Source: DASYML01 sp036009045 | GTDB taxonomy: Bacteria > Acidobacteriota > Blastocatellia > Pyrinomonadales > Pyrinomonadaceae | Direction of reading: 5' to 3' | Length of the DNA stretch: 64,000 nucleotides | Assembly (NCBI GenBank): GCA_036009045.1 | Contig: DASYML010000187.1 | Location: 1 to 64,000, forward strand | The notes under the pieces: model-generated | What the model was told of the DNA's origin: nothing | Seen by the model: only the letters and a program-made list of their open reading frames with translations | Database searches by the model: none | Shown: positions 52,910 through 60,780 of the stretch, in pieces | Layout of the letters: each line of letters begins with the position of its first letter | Position numbering within the stretch: the first letter of the stretch is position 1 | Position numbers and translations under genes: made by a program

Positions 52910-54004
52910 ATGGATAGACGCACAGAGAGACCTGCCTGGTTGTTGCCGACGCCCGCGCGGAGGGATGAGTTGCAGGCGAGCGGCGGGGGATTGCGTCCGT
53001 TGCTTTTGCGATTGATGCGTGGAGAGAATTTGCGGCGTGAGGAAGCGACCCGTCTGCTAGATGCGTTGTTGGATGGTGAAGCGACGGACGCGCAGATCGC
53101 GGCGGCGCTGGTCGCGCTGGCGGTCAAGGGTGAGACGGTGGAGGAACTGGCGGGGATGGCGGCGGCGATGCGTGCGCGCGCGGTGCGTCTCAACGCGCGC
53201 CACGCCCTCTTCATAGACACTGCGGGCACAGGCTCAAGCCACGCCAAGACCTTCAACGTTTCGACTGCTGCCGCCTTCGTCATCGCGGGCGCGGGATTGC
53301 CCGTCGCCAAGCACGGCAGCCGCGCGGCGACGAGCCGTTCTGGAAGCGCGGATGTCTTGTCTGCGCTCGGCGTCTGCGTCACGGCCTCGCCGTCTGTTTC
53401 CGAAACGTGTCTCAACGAGATAGGCATCTGCTTTATGTTCGCGCCGCTCTATCACGGCGCGACGGCGCGCGTCGCAGGGGTGCGCCGAGAGCTTGGCGTC
53501 CACACGACCTTCAACCTGCTTGGACCATTAACTAATCCGGCGGGCGCTCCGAGGCAGATCATAGGCGTCTGGCACGCGGCCCTCATAGAACCGCTCGCAC
53601 GCGCGCTCGCGGAACTCGGCACGGAGCGGGCCTGGGTCGTGCATGGCGCGGACGGGCTGGATGAGGTGACGCTCGCGGACAGAACCTTCGTCGCAGAGGC
53701 CGACCGTGGAAACGTCAAAACTTTCGAGATTGGCCCGGAGGATTTCGGGATGGAGCAGACGACGCTGGACCACTTACGCGGCGGCGACGCGGAGGCCAAC
53801 GCGCAGACGATTCGGGAAATCCTGACGGGCGCGAGACGCGACGCAGCGCGCTCTCTCGTCATCGCCAACGCAGCCTCCGCGCTCTTCGTCGGCGGCCTCT
53901 GCGCTGACCTGCGCGAAGCTGCCGCGCTCGCGGCCAACAGCATTGCCAGCGGCGCGGCACATGACAGGCTTGAAGCATTGATAAAGGCAACAAATGAGAG
54001 TTGA
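52910..54004 (+). CDS. trpD: anthranilate phosphoribosyltransferase
   Basis: 364 aa. GTGSSHAKTFNVSTAAAFV is the PRPP loop, with Ser-Ser replacing the usual GD; KHGSRAATSRSGSADVL and GPLTNPAGA are canonical. Family start MDRR at 52910 lies 4 bp after repeat D3, without Shine-Dalgarno. N-terminal 25 residues are an extension. Confidence 0.96.
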   Translation: MDRRTERPAWLLPTPARRDELQASGGGLRPLLLRLMRGENLRREEATRLLDALLDGEATDAQIAAALVALAVKGETVEELAGMAAAMRARAVRLNARHALFIDTAGTGSSHAKTFNVSTAAAFVIAGAGLPVAKHGSRAATSRSGSADVLSALGVCVTASPSVSETCLNEIGICFMFAPLYHGATARVAGVRRELGVHTTFNLLGPLTNPAGAPRQIIGVWHAALIEPLARALAELGTERAWVVHGADGLDEVTLADRTFVAEADRGNVKTFEIGPEDFGMEQTTLDHLRGGDAEANAQTIREILTGARRDAARSLVIANAASALFVGGLCADLREAAALAANSIASGAAHDRLEALIKATNES

Positions 54005-54061
54005 GCGATAATGCTAATCTTGAAAATGAACTCTTATAGACGTTGGCAATTGCATCAGACC

Positions 54062-54084
54062 ACCACAGCAGGCGGGACTGACTT
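54062..54084. repeat. remnant of family-K arm
   Basis: GCAGGCGGGACTGACTTG matches the outer 16 bases of one K arm (27895, 63115) without its partner. Confidence 0.5.
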
Positions 54085-54100
54085 GAATCACACTCTTTTG

Positions 54101-54106
54101 TATACA
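54101..54106 (+). promoter_or_regulatory. possible -10 element for leaderless trpC
   Basis: TATACA preceded by TTTTG, 8 nt before the trpC ATG, so transcription would start at or 1-3 nt before the start codon. No clear -35. Confidence 0.4.
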
Positions 54107-54114
54107 GCAATAGT

Positions 54115-54927
54115 ATGAATTTTCTGGCGGACATTATCGAGCGAAAAAAGCTCAGCCTGGCGCGGGCCAGGGAGGCGCACGGCGTTGAAGATTTACGCGC
54201 GAGGGCCTTTGATGTCAGACGCGCGGCTGAGCCTCATCGCCTGCGCGGCGCTTTGCCGCAGGGAAGATTAAACATCATCGCGGAAGTCAAACGCGCTTCG
54301 CCGTCGCAGGGATTGATTCGCGCAGATGTCTCGCCGTCGTTGCTCGCGCTGGCTTACGAGGCGGGCGGAGCGGCAGCCGTTTCCGTGTTGACGGAAGAGG
54401 CACGCTTTCAGGGTTCGCTGGACGACCTGCGAGAAGTGCGCGCGGCGGTCTCGATTCCCTTGCTCCGCAAGGATTTCATCTTTGACGAGTTTCAACTTTA
54501 CGAAGCCGCAGAGGCTGGCGCGGATGCTTTACTGCTCATCGTCGCCGCGCTGGATGATGAGACGCTTGAGAGATTTCGTCGCCTGACGGAAGATGATCTC
54601 GGCATGGACGCGCTGGTTGAAGTCCACACGAGCGAAGAGTTGCGACGCGCGCTGGCAAGCGGCGCGTCCCTCATCGGCGTCAATAATCGCAACCTCCAAA
54701 CGTTTGAAGTCTCGCTCGACGTGTCCGCGCAATTGGCCCAGGAAATGCCCCAGGGTGTCACACGCATCAGCGAGAGCGGCATCCGCACCGGCGCGGACCT
54801 GAACAACCTGCGCGCGCTCGGCTACCACGGATTTCTCATCGGCGAGAGCCTCATGCGCGCCCACGACCCCGGCCAGGCCCTGCGAGCATTGCTGCATGAA
54901 GCAGAGGAGAAAGAGGCTAGAGGCTAG
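54115..54927 (+). CDS. trpC: indole-3-glycerol phosphate synthase
   Basis: 270 aa. Beta-alpha barrel; IIAEVKRASPSQGLI with catalytic Glu/Lys, LRKDFIFDEFQLYEA, VHTSEELRRAL, GVNNRNLQTF, SESGIRTGADL are canonical. Preceded by a -10-like box 8 nt upstream. C-terminal residues EEKEARG come from repeat C5. Confidence 0.97.
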   Translation: MNFLADIIERKKLSLARAREAHGVEDLRARAFDVRRAAEPHRLRGALPQGRLNIIAEVKRASPSQGLIRADVSPSLLALAYEAGGAAAVSVLTEEARFQGSLDDLREVRAAVSIPLLRKDFIFDEFQLYEAAEAGADALLLIVAALDDETLERFRRLTEDDLGMDALVEVHTSEELRRALASGASLIGVNNRNLQTFEVSLDVSAQLAQEMPQGVTRISESGIRTGADLNNLRALGYHGFLIGESLMRAHDPGQALRALLHEAEEKEARG

Positions 54928-54977
54928 AGGCTGGAGGCTAGTTAAAAACAGTTGTCTTTAACTAGCCTCCAGCCTCG
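54911..54977. repeat. family-C heptamer palindrome (copy 5)
   Basis: AGAGGCTAGAGGCTAGAGGC left arm, ACTAGCCTCCAGCCTCG right arm; loop GTTAAAAACAGTTGTCTTTAAC is itself self-complementary. Confidence 0.9.
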
Positions 54978-54997
54978 AACCCCAGCCCCTGCTTTAT

Positions 54998-55630
54998 ATG
55001 ATTTTCGTCAAAGTCTGTGGCATCACGAATCTCTTGGATGCGCGGGCGGCGGTTGAGGCTGGCGCGGACGCGCTGGGTTTTAACTTTTACCGGCGCAGCG
55101 CTCGCTTTATCGAACCGCTGTCGGCGCGTCGCATCATAGAGCAATTGCCGCAGGGTATTTTGAGCGTCGGAGTGTTCGTTAATGAAGGCGGACCGGAGAC
55201 AGTCGCGCGCATCGCGGATGAAGCGTGCGTCGGAGCGGTCCAGTTGCACGGCGATGAGACGCCCGCTTACTGCCGCGCGTTGAAAGGCCGCATGGTCATC
55301 AAGGCTTTGCGCGTGGGCCAGGAATTCGTGCCGTCGAGCGCGGCGGAATATGAGACCGACGCGATTCTGCTGGACGCTTTCGACGCACGCGAGCGCGGCG
55401 GCACGGGCTGCACCCTCGATTGGAAACTCGCGCGGAAGGTACGCGAACTGGTCCCGAAACTTTTCCTCGCGGGCGGACTCTCGCCCGCAAACATCGCCCA
55501 CGCGATTGCCACAGTTGGCCCATATGCCGTAGACGCGTGCAGCCTCCTCGAAGACACACCCGGCCACAAAAATCACCAACGCCTGCGCGCCTTCATCCGA
55601 GCGGCAAAGGCAGTGACAAGTGACGAGTGA
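54998..55630 (+). CDS. trpF: phosphoribosylanthranilate isomerase
   Basis: 210 aa. VKVCGITNLLDA with catalytic Cys, LLDAFDARERGGTG with catalytic Asp, LAGGLSPANI. The final seven residues KAVTSDE and the stop are from palindrome D4 and identical to the PyrE end. ATG after a pyrimidine-rich stretch, no Shine-Dalgarno. Confidence 0.96.
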   Translation: MIFVKVCGITNLLDARAAVEAGADALGFNFYRRSARFIEPLSARRIIEQLPQGILSVGVFVNEGGPETVARIADEACVGAVQLHGDETPAYCRALKGRMVIKALRVGQEFVPSSAAEYETDAILLDAFDARERGGTGCTLDWKLARKVRELVPKLFLAGGLSPANIAHAIATVGPYAVDACSLLEDTPGHKNHQRLRAFIRAAKAVTSDE

Positions 55631-55765
55631 TAAGTAACAAGCAAGAAAAAGAAGCGATGAATGATGAGTGATAAGAGATTTGCTTTCTATCGTCACCTAT
55701 CACTCATGACTCATCACTCATGACTTGTCTTTAACTTGTCACTCGTCACTTATCACTTGTCACTG
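55610..55765. repeat. family-D heptamer palindrome (copy 4, extended)
   Basis: AAGGCAGTGACAAGTGACGA left boundary; about 155 bp with two nested stem sets (ATGAATGATGAGTGATAAG and ACTCATGACTCATCACTC). Confidence 0.88.
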
Positions 55766-55910
55766 TTTTACTCATCGGTTATTCTGCGTGGGTGAATTAT
55801 GGGCGAGAGGCTGCACAGCCGGAGATGCTGTGAGCGCCCGCAATCTTAAATCCTGCCAGTCCCGTTTTGAGCCAATAATTGAATCTTCAATTTCGTCGAG
55901 CCGAATTCTT

Positions 55911-56861
55911 ATGAGCGCTACAGCGCAGGTCAACGACGCCTCCACGCGCCCGCAGACGCGCGAGCAAGGCCGCGTGCTGCTGGTCACGGACGAGCCGCAC
56001 GCGGTTCATCGTCTGGCGCTCGAAGAGGCCGGATTCACGGTCGTCGGCGTGGCCGGGAGCACTGCGGCGTTGGTCGCACTGCACCGCGCGCGCCCGCACG
56101 TCATCATCGCGGATGCAAATTTGAAGGGCATCAGCGTGGAGGAGTTGGCGCGTAAATTGGCCCAGGCACAGGACGGCGTCCCGCTCATCATGGTCGGTGG
56201 AGCGTTGGCGGACCTGGACCGGCGGGGCGCTGCGCTGGGGATGGGCGCTTTCGATTATTTTCAATTGCCTGTGGAACTCTCTCTGCTCGTCGCGCGCGTG
56301 GGCCAACTGGTGTTGATGAGGTTGGAGATGGACCGCCTGCACGCGTTGGCGGACAGAGATTATTTGACGGGGCTGGCGAATCGTCGGCGCTTTCGCACTG
56401 CGCTCGGACAGGAGGTCGAGCGCTGGCGACGCTATCGCGTGCCGTGCGCGCTGTTGCTCGTGGACATAGATTTTCTGAAGCGGATTAACGACGCGCACGG
56501 ACACTCTGCGGGCGATGTGGTGATACGCCATATCGCCAGCGCGCTCGTAGAGCTTTCACGCGACAATGACACGACGGCGCGACTGGGCGGTGAAGAGTTC
56601 GCGTTGCTGCTGGCAGGGGCGGATGACGCGAAGGCGCTGGCCGCCGCCGAACGCGTGCGACAGGTCGTCTCGGCAGAGCCTTTGGAAACTATAGGCACTG
56701 TCACTGTGAGCCTCGGCGTCGCCGCCTGCCCCATCCACGCGATCTCCGAGCGGACCCTCTACGCCGCCAGCGACGCGGCCCTCTATCAAGCCAAACGCGA
56801 AGGCCGCAATCGCTCCGCAACCGCTCCCATCCTTGATTCATCGCCGGTGTTGACTTCATGA
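55911..56861 (+). CDS. diguanylate cyclase with degenerate receiver domain
   Basis: 316 aa. Receiver-like domain (24-140): TDEPH pocket, Asp in IIADANLKG, but the conserved Lys is Leu in YFQLPVE. GGDEF domain (about 150-310) with intact RLGGEEF active site and an RxxD inhibitory site (RDND) five residues earlier. Makes c-di-GMP with product inhibition; receiver phospho-signalling is doubtful. Start chosen at ATG 55911 because upstream sequence is repeat DNA. Inserted between trpF and trpB. Confidence 0.92.
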   Translation: MSATAQVNDASTRPQTREQGRVLLVTDEPHAVHRLALEEAGFTVVGVAGSTAALVALHRARPHVIIADANLKGISVEELARKLAQAQDGVPLIMVGGALADLDRRGAALGMGAFDYFQLPVELSLLVARVGQLVLMRLEMDRLHALADRDYLTGLANRRRFRTALGQEVERWRRYRVPCALLLVDIDFLKRINDAHGHSAGDVVIRHIASALVELSRDNDTTARLGGEEFALLLAGADDAKALAAAERVRQVVSAEPLETIGTVTVSLGVAACPIHAISERTLYAASDAALYQAKREGRNRSATAPILDSSPVLTS

Positions 56862-56894
56862 GGGAAGGATTCCTTGAGGATTAACAATAGCGGC

Positions 56895-56983
56895 GTTCAC
56901 CACAGAGACACAGAGTCAGCACAGAGAAGTTTGAAATATTTTCTCTGTGCTGACTCTGAGTCCTCTGTGTCTCTGTGATGAAT
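56895..56983. repeat. family-B palindrome, shortened (copy 7)
   Basis: TTCACCACAGAGACACAGAG and CTCTGTGTCTCTGTGATGAA without the outer TTGAACCACT ends. Confidence 0.85.
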
Positions 56984-57016
56984 TTATGTTTGCTGACAGT
57001 CAAGCGAATCGAAACT

Positions 57017-57025
57017 TGCTATACT
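57017..57025 (+). promoter_or_regulatory. extended -10 for a leaderless trpB
   Basis: TGCTATACT; TATACT ends 9 nt before the trpB ATG, so the predicted start site is within 3 nt of the start codon. The same TGCTATACT precedes recA at 59394. Confidence 0.5.
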
Positions 57026-57034
57026 TGATTTATC

Positions 57035-58249
57035 ATGGGTGAATTGACGCAGACAGAGCCGGATGCGGGCGGGCACTGGGGGCCGTATGGCGGGCGTTTT
57101 GTGCCGGAGACTTTGATGGCTCCGCTCGAAGAGTTGGCAGCGGCTTACGATGCGGCGCGCGCGGATGAGAGTTTTGAGAAAGAGTTAGCCGCGCTGCTCT
57201 CAGATTATTCGGGACGACCGACGCCGCTCTTTCATGCCGCCCGCCTGACGGAAGCGGCGGGCGGCGCGCGCATTTATCTCAAACGTGAAGACCTTTCGCA
57301 TACAGGCTCGCACAAGATTAATAACGCTCTGGGACAGGTCCTGCTCGCGCGGCGGATGGGCAAGCGGCGCATCATCGCGGAGACAGGCGCGGGCCAACAC
57401 GGCGTCGCGACGGCGACCGTCTGCGCGCTGTTCGGTCTTCAGTGCGTCGTCTACATGGGCGCTGAAGATGTGCGAAGGCAGAAGTTGAATGTCTTTCGCA
57501 TGCAACTGCTCGGCGCGGAAGTGCGAGAGGTCGAAGCTGGCGCGCGTACTTTGAAGGACGCGATTAACGAGGCGCTGCGCGACTGGGTGACGAACGTCGC
57601 GGATACTTACTACTTGCTGGGCAGCGCGCTCGGCCCGCATCCCTACCCGCTCATGGTGCGTGATTTTCAAAGCGTGATAGGCCGCGAGACGCGCGCGCAA
57701 ATTCTCGAAAGGGAAGGACGCCTGCCGGATGCACTGGTCGCGTGCGTCGGCGGCGGGTCCAATTCGATTGGTCTCTTTCATCCATTTCTGAGCGACGCGG
57801 GCGTGCGTATGATTGGCGTGGAGGCGGGCGGCAGCGGCGGGGAGTTGGGCCAACACGCGGCTCGCTTCAACACTCGCGGGGGCGGCAAGCCGGGCGTGCT
57901 GCAAGGCACTATGAGTTATGTCTTGCAGGACGAGCGCGGGCAAATCGCCGCGACGCACTCTATCTCGGCGGGACTGGATTATCCCTCGATTGGACCGGAG
58001 CACGCTTTCCTGCATGACGCGGGACGCGTTGAATATTCTTCCGCGTCGGACCGGGAATCTCTCGCGGCCTTCCAGACTCTTTCGCAACTTGAGGGCATCA
58101 TCCCCGCGCTCGAATCCGCGCACGCAGTGGCCCACGCCATTAAACTCGCGCGCGAAATGAAGAGCCAACAACTTCTCATCATCAATCTCTCAGGGCGCGG
58201 CGATAAGGACGTAAACACTGTGCAGGAGAAGATAGAGGCTGGAGGCTAG
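57035..58249 (+). CDS. trpB: tryptophan synthase beta chain
   Basis: 404 aa. PLP Lys in REDLSHTGSHKINNAL, AETGAGQHGVATAT, GGGSNSIGLFHPF, SAGLDYPSIGPEH. Standard TrpB1. No ribosome site; probably leaderless. C-terminal KIEAGG from repeat C6. Confidence 0.98.
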   Translation: MGELTQTEPDAGGHWGPYGGRFVPETLMAPLEELAAAYDAARADESFEKELAALLSDYSGRPTPLFHAARLTEAAGGARIYLKREDLSHTGSHKINNALGQVLLARRMGKRRIIAETGAGQHGVATATVCALFGLQCVVYMGAEDVRRQKLNVFRMQLLGAEVREVEAGARTLKDAINEALRDWVTNVADTYYLLGSALGPHPYPLMVRDFQSVIGRETRAQILEREGRLPDALVACVGGGSNSIGLFHPFLSDAGVRMIGVEAGGSGGELGQHAARFNTRGGGKPGVLQGTMSYVLQDERGQIAATHSISAGLDYPSIGPEHAFLHDAGRVEYSSASDRESLAAFQTLSQLEGIIPALESAHAVAHAIKLAREMKSQQLLIINLSGRGDKDVNTVQEKIEAGG

Positions 58250-58315
58250 AGACTAGAGGCTAGTGAAAGACACGCTTGCTTTTACTAGCCTCTAGTCTCT
58301 AGCCTCCAGCCTCTA
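58233..58315. repeat. family-C heptamer palindrome (copy 6)
   Basis: TAGAGGCTGGAGGCTAGAGA left arm, TCTAGCCTCCAGCCTCTA right arm; loop AAAGACACGCTTGCTTTT at 58266-58283. Confidence 0.92.
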
Positions 58316-58324
58316 TTCGGAGGT

Positions 58325-59149
58325 GTGTTGAGCAGGATTGCGGAAGCTTTTGCGGGTGTGAAGAGGGATGGGCGCGGGGGCTTTATTCCGTTCATCACGG
58401 CGGGCGACCCTGATTTGGAGACGACGCGCGGGTTGCTTGTTGAGTTGGTCCATGCGGGCGCGACGTTGATAGAAGTGGGCGTGCCGTTCAGTGATCCGAT
58501 GGCGGATGGTCCGGTTATCCAACGCGCTTCGGAGCGCGCCCTGCGGCACAATTTCGGCATAGGGGAGATACTTGAGACCATCTCGGCGGCGCAGGCAGAG
58601 TTTCCGGTGCCCGTCGTGTTGTTCAGTTATTTCAACCCGCTGTTGCAATATGGAGTAGAGCGTTTGTGCGAGGAGGGCGTGCGCGCGGGCGTGGATGGCG
58701 TGCTGGTGACGGACCTCGTGCCGGAAGAGGCGGTGGAGTTTTCCAGGACGCTCAGGGCGCATGATATGGACATGATTTTTCTGGTCGCGCCGACCTCTAC
58801 GGACGCGCGTCTGAGGATGGTGGCGGAGCGTGCCAGCGGCTTTATCTACGCCGTCTCGCGCGCGGGCGTGACGGGCGAGCGGACGAGCGTGAGCCTTGAT
58901 GCCGAAAAATTGGTCCAGCGCGTGCGCCGTGTCTCAAGCCTGCCGGTCGCGGTCGGCTTCGGTATCTCCAACGCTGAACAGGTCGCGGATACTTTGCGTT
59001 ATGCGGATGCGGCGGTCGTCGGCTCGGCGATTGTAGCTGAGATTGAGAGACTCGCTGGTGCGCCCGAAACAGTCGAACGCATCGGACAGTTCGCGCGTCG
59101 GCTATTGCAAAACCAGTCCAAGGTCCAAGGTCCAAAGTCCAAAGTCTAG
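58325..59149 (+). CDS. trpA: tryptophan synthase alpha chain
   Basis: 274 aa. FIPFITAGDPDLETT, catalytic Glu in IEVGVPFSDPMADGP and Asp in GVLVTDLVPEE, GVTGERTSV. GTG 58325 or TTG 58328; GGAGG at 58319-58323 fits the TTG better. The tail KVQGPKSKV is encoded by palindrome E2 and matches RsmG. Confidence 0.97.
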   Translation: MLSRIAEAFAGVKRDGRGGFIPFITAGDPDLETTRGLLVELVHAGATLIEVGVPFSDPMADGPVIQRASERALRHNFGIGEILETISAAQAEFPVPVVLFSYFNPLLQYGVERLCEEGVRAGVDGVLVTDLVPEEAVEFSRTLRAHDMDMIFLVAPTSTDARLRMVAERASGFIYAVSRAGVTGERTSVSLDAEKLVQRVRRVSSLPVAVGFGISNAEQVADTLRYADAAVVGSAIVAEIERLAGAPETVERIGQFARRLLQNQSKVQGPKSKV

Positions 59150-59194
59150 GACGCATCTTCTAGTTCTTAACTTTGGACCTTGGACCTTGGACTT
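59113..59194. repeat. family-E heptamer palindrome (copy 2)
   Basis: AAGGTCCAAGGTCCAAAGTC left arm from inside trpA, CTTTGGACCTTGGACCTTGG right arm. Confidence 0.92.
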
Positions 59195-59393
59195 AGAGGT
59201 TGGCTGGCGGATTGATATTTTGGCGCGGTTCGGATAAAGTCCGCGCGCTGCCTCACACAGATTTGGATAGGCGCGAGAGGGAGAGTCCAAAGGAACGGCC
59301 CCGTCAGGCACAGGCTCGAAATCTACGACCTGAATTTAATTGAAAAATAATGCGTTGCATACGTGAAACACTGTTCCATTCTTGCGTTTCCTG
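59195..59393. other. intergenic stretch upstream of recA, possibly structured
   Basis: About 200 bases with GC-rich stems (GCGCGAGAGGGAGAG, GGAACGGCCCCG, CAGGCACAGGC). Not assigned to a known RNA family. No LexA-type palindrome that I can name. Confidence 0.25.
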
Positions 59394-59402
59394 TGCTATA
59401 CT
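59394..59402 (+). promoter_or_regulatory. extended -10 of recA
   Basis: TGCTATACT, identical to the one before trpB. A leader of about 75 nt is predicted. The -35 is weak. Confidence 0.45.
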
Positions 59403-59482
59403 TGCTTTCGTTGCGGTGGCAGGCCGCCGTCAGTGAAAGCTTTGAATACCACGAAACGTGAGAAAAGGAATGGGAGAAAGAG

Positions 59483-60574
59483 ATGTTTGTCATGGCAGAA
59501 GATAAAGTTAGCGCGGATCGCGGCAAAGCGGTCGAAGCGGCGCTGCTCAACATTGAAAAGAAATTTGGCAAGGGATCAATCATGCGTCTGGGCGAGAAGG
59601 AAGTCTCGGACATCGCGGCGATCTCTACTACTTCATTGAGTCTGGATGCGGCTATCGGCATCGGCGGCGTGCCGCGCGGTCGCGTGATAGAAATTTATGG
59701 ACCTGAAAGCTCCGGCAAGACCACCCTCGCGCTGCACATCGTCGCCGAAGCGCAGAAGGCCGGGGGCGTCGCCGCTTACATTGACGCGGAGCACGCGATG
59801 GACGCGGAGTACGCGGGCAATCTGGGCGTTAATATTGACCAGCTTCTGATTTCGCAGCCGGATTCGGGCGAGCAGGCTCTGGAAATCGCGGAAGCCTTAG
59901 TGCGCTCGAACGGCGTGGATGTCATCGTCATAGACTCCGTGGCGGCGCTCGTGCCACGCGCGGAACTCGACGGAGAGATGGGCGACAGCCTGCCGGGTCT
60001 CCAGGCACGCTTGATGTCGCAGGCTTTGAGAAAGCTAACGGCCATCGTCGCTTCATCGAACACCTGCTTTATTTTCATCAACCAGATACGCGAGAAGATA
60101 GGCGTCATGTTCGGCAGTCCAGAAACGACGAGCGGCGGGCGCGCATTGAAGTTCTACTCGTCCCTGCGTCTGGACATCCGGCGCATCGGCGCGATTAAGG
60201 ACGGCGACCGCTTCGTGGGCAACCGGACGAAGGTCAAGGTCGTCAAGAATAAGGTCGCGCCGCCGTTTCACGAGTGCGAGTTTGACATCGTGTACGGCGA
60301 AGGCATCTCGCGCGAGGGCGATCTGGTTGACCTCGGCGTGACGCACAAGATCGTCGAAAAGAGCGGCGCGTGGTTCTCTTACAAGGGCGAGCGATTGGGC
60401 CAGGGCCGCGAGAACGCCAAGCAGACGCTCAAGAGTAACCCGGAACTTCTTCTTCGCGTCGAGAATGAAGTGAAGACCGCGCTCGGCATTGGCGTCCAGA
60501 GCACAACTGAAGAGACGGAAACAAACGCCTCGGAAACTCCCGCCCCGGCATCGAGCCGGAAAGCGGCCAAGTAA
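59483..60574 (+). CDS. recA: recombinase RecA
   Basis: 363 aa. Walker A GPESSGKTT at 73-81, Walker B VIVIDSVAAL, L2-region INQIREKIGVMFGSPETTSGG. Homologous recombination and SOS coprotease. GGGAGAAAGAG precedes the ATG. The C-tail is Thr/Glu/Ala-rich and acidic then basic (SSRKAAK). Confidence 0.99.
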   Translation: MFVMAEDKVSADRGKAVEAALLNIEKKFGKGSIMRLGEKEVSDIAAISTTSLSLDAAIGIGGVPRGRVIEIYGPESSGKTTLALHIVAEAQKAGGVAAYIDAEHAMDAEYAGNLGVNIDQLLISQPDSGEQALEIAEALVRSNGVDVIVIDSVAALVPRAELDGEMGDSLPGLQARLMSQALRKLTAIVASSNTCFIFINQIREKIGVMFGSPETTSGGRALKFYSSLRLDIRRIGAIKDGDRFVGNRTKVKVVKNKVAPPFHECEFDIVYGEGISREGDLVDLGVTHKIVEKSGAWFSYKGERLGQGRENAKQTLKSNPELLLRVENEVKTALGIGVQSTTEETETNASETPAPASSRKAAK

Positions 60575-60765
60575 AAGTAGAAAGGCGAAGGGTGCAAGTG
60601 TGGACACGCCTCAAGGCGTGATTCAAGAATTAATTTCTTGAACTAAATCAAAGCTGAAAGCTTTGTCCACACTTTCGCCCTTCGCCTTTCCACTTTTCTT
60701 CACCTGCGCCTTTCCCACTTCGCCCTTCTGCCCCTCTTCTCCGCTTCCCCTTTTCCCACTTTTAT
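60575..60765. repeat. family-I palindrome behind recA
   Basis: GAAAGGCGAAGGGTGCAAGT and ACTTTCGCCCTTCGCCTTTC; inside are GTGTGGACA...TGTCCACAC and smaller stems CGCCTCAAGGCG, TTCAAGAA...TTCTTGAA. Arms continue with CCCACTTCGCCC to 60765. May serve as recA terminator. Confidence 0.8.
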
Positions 60766-60780
60766 TTTATCGTCGCGCCG

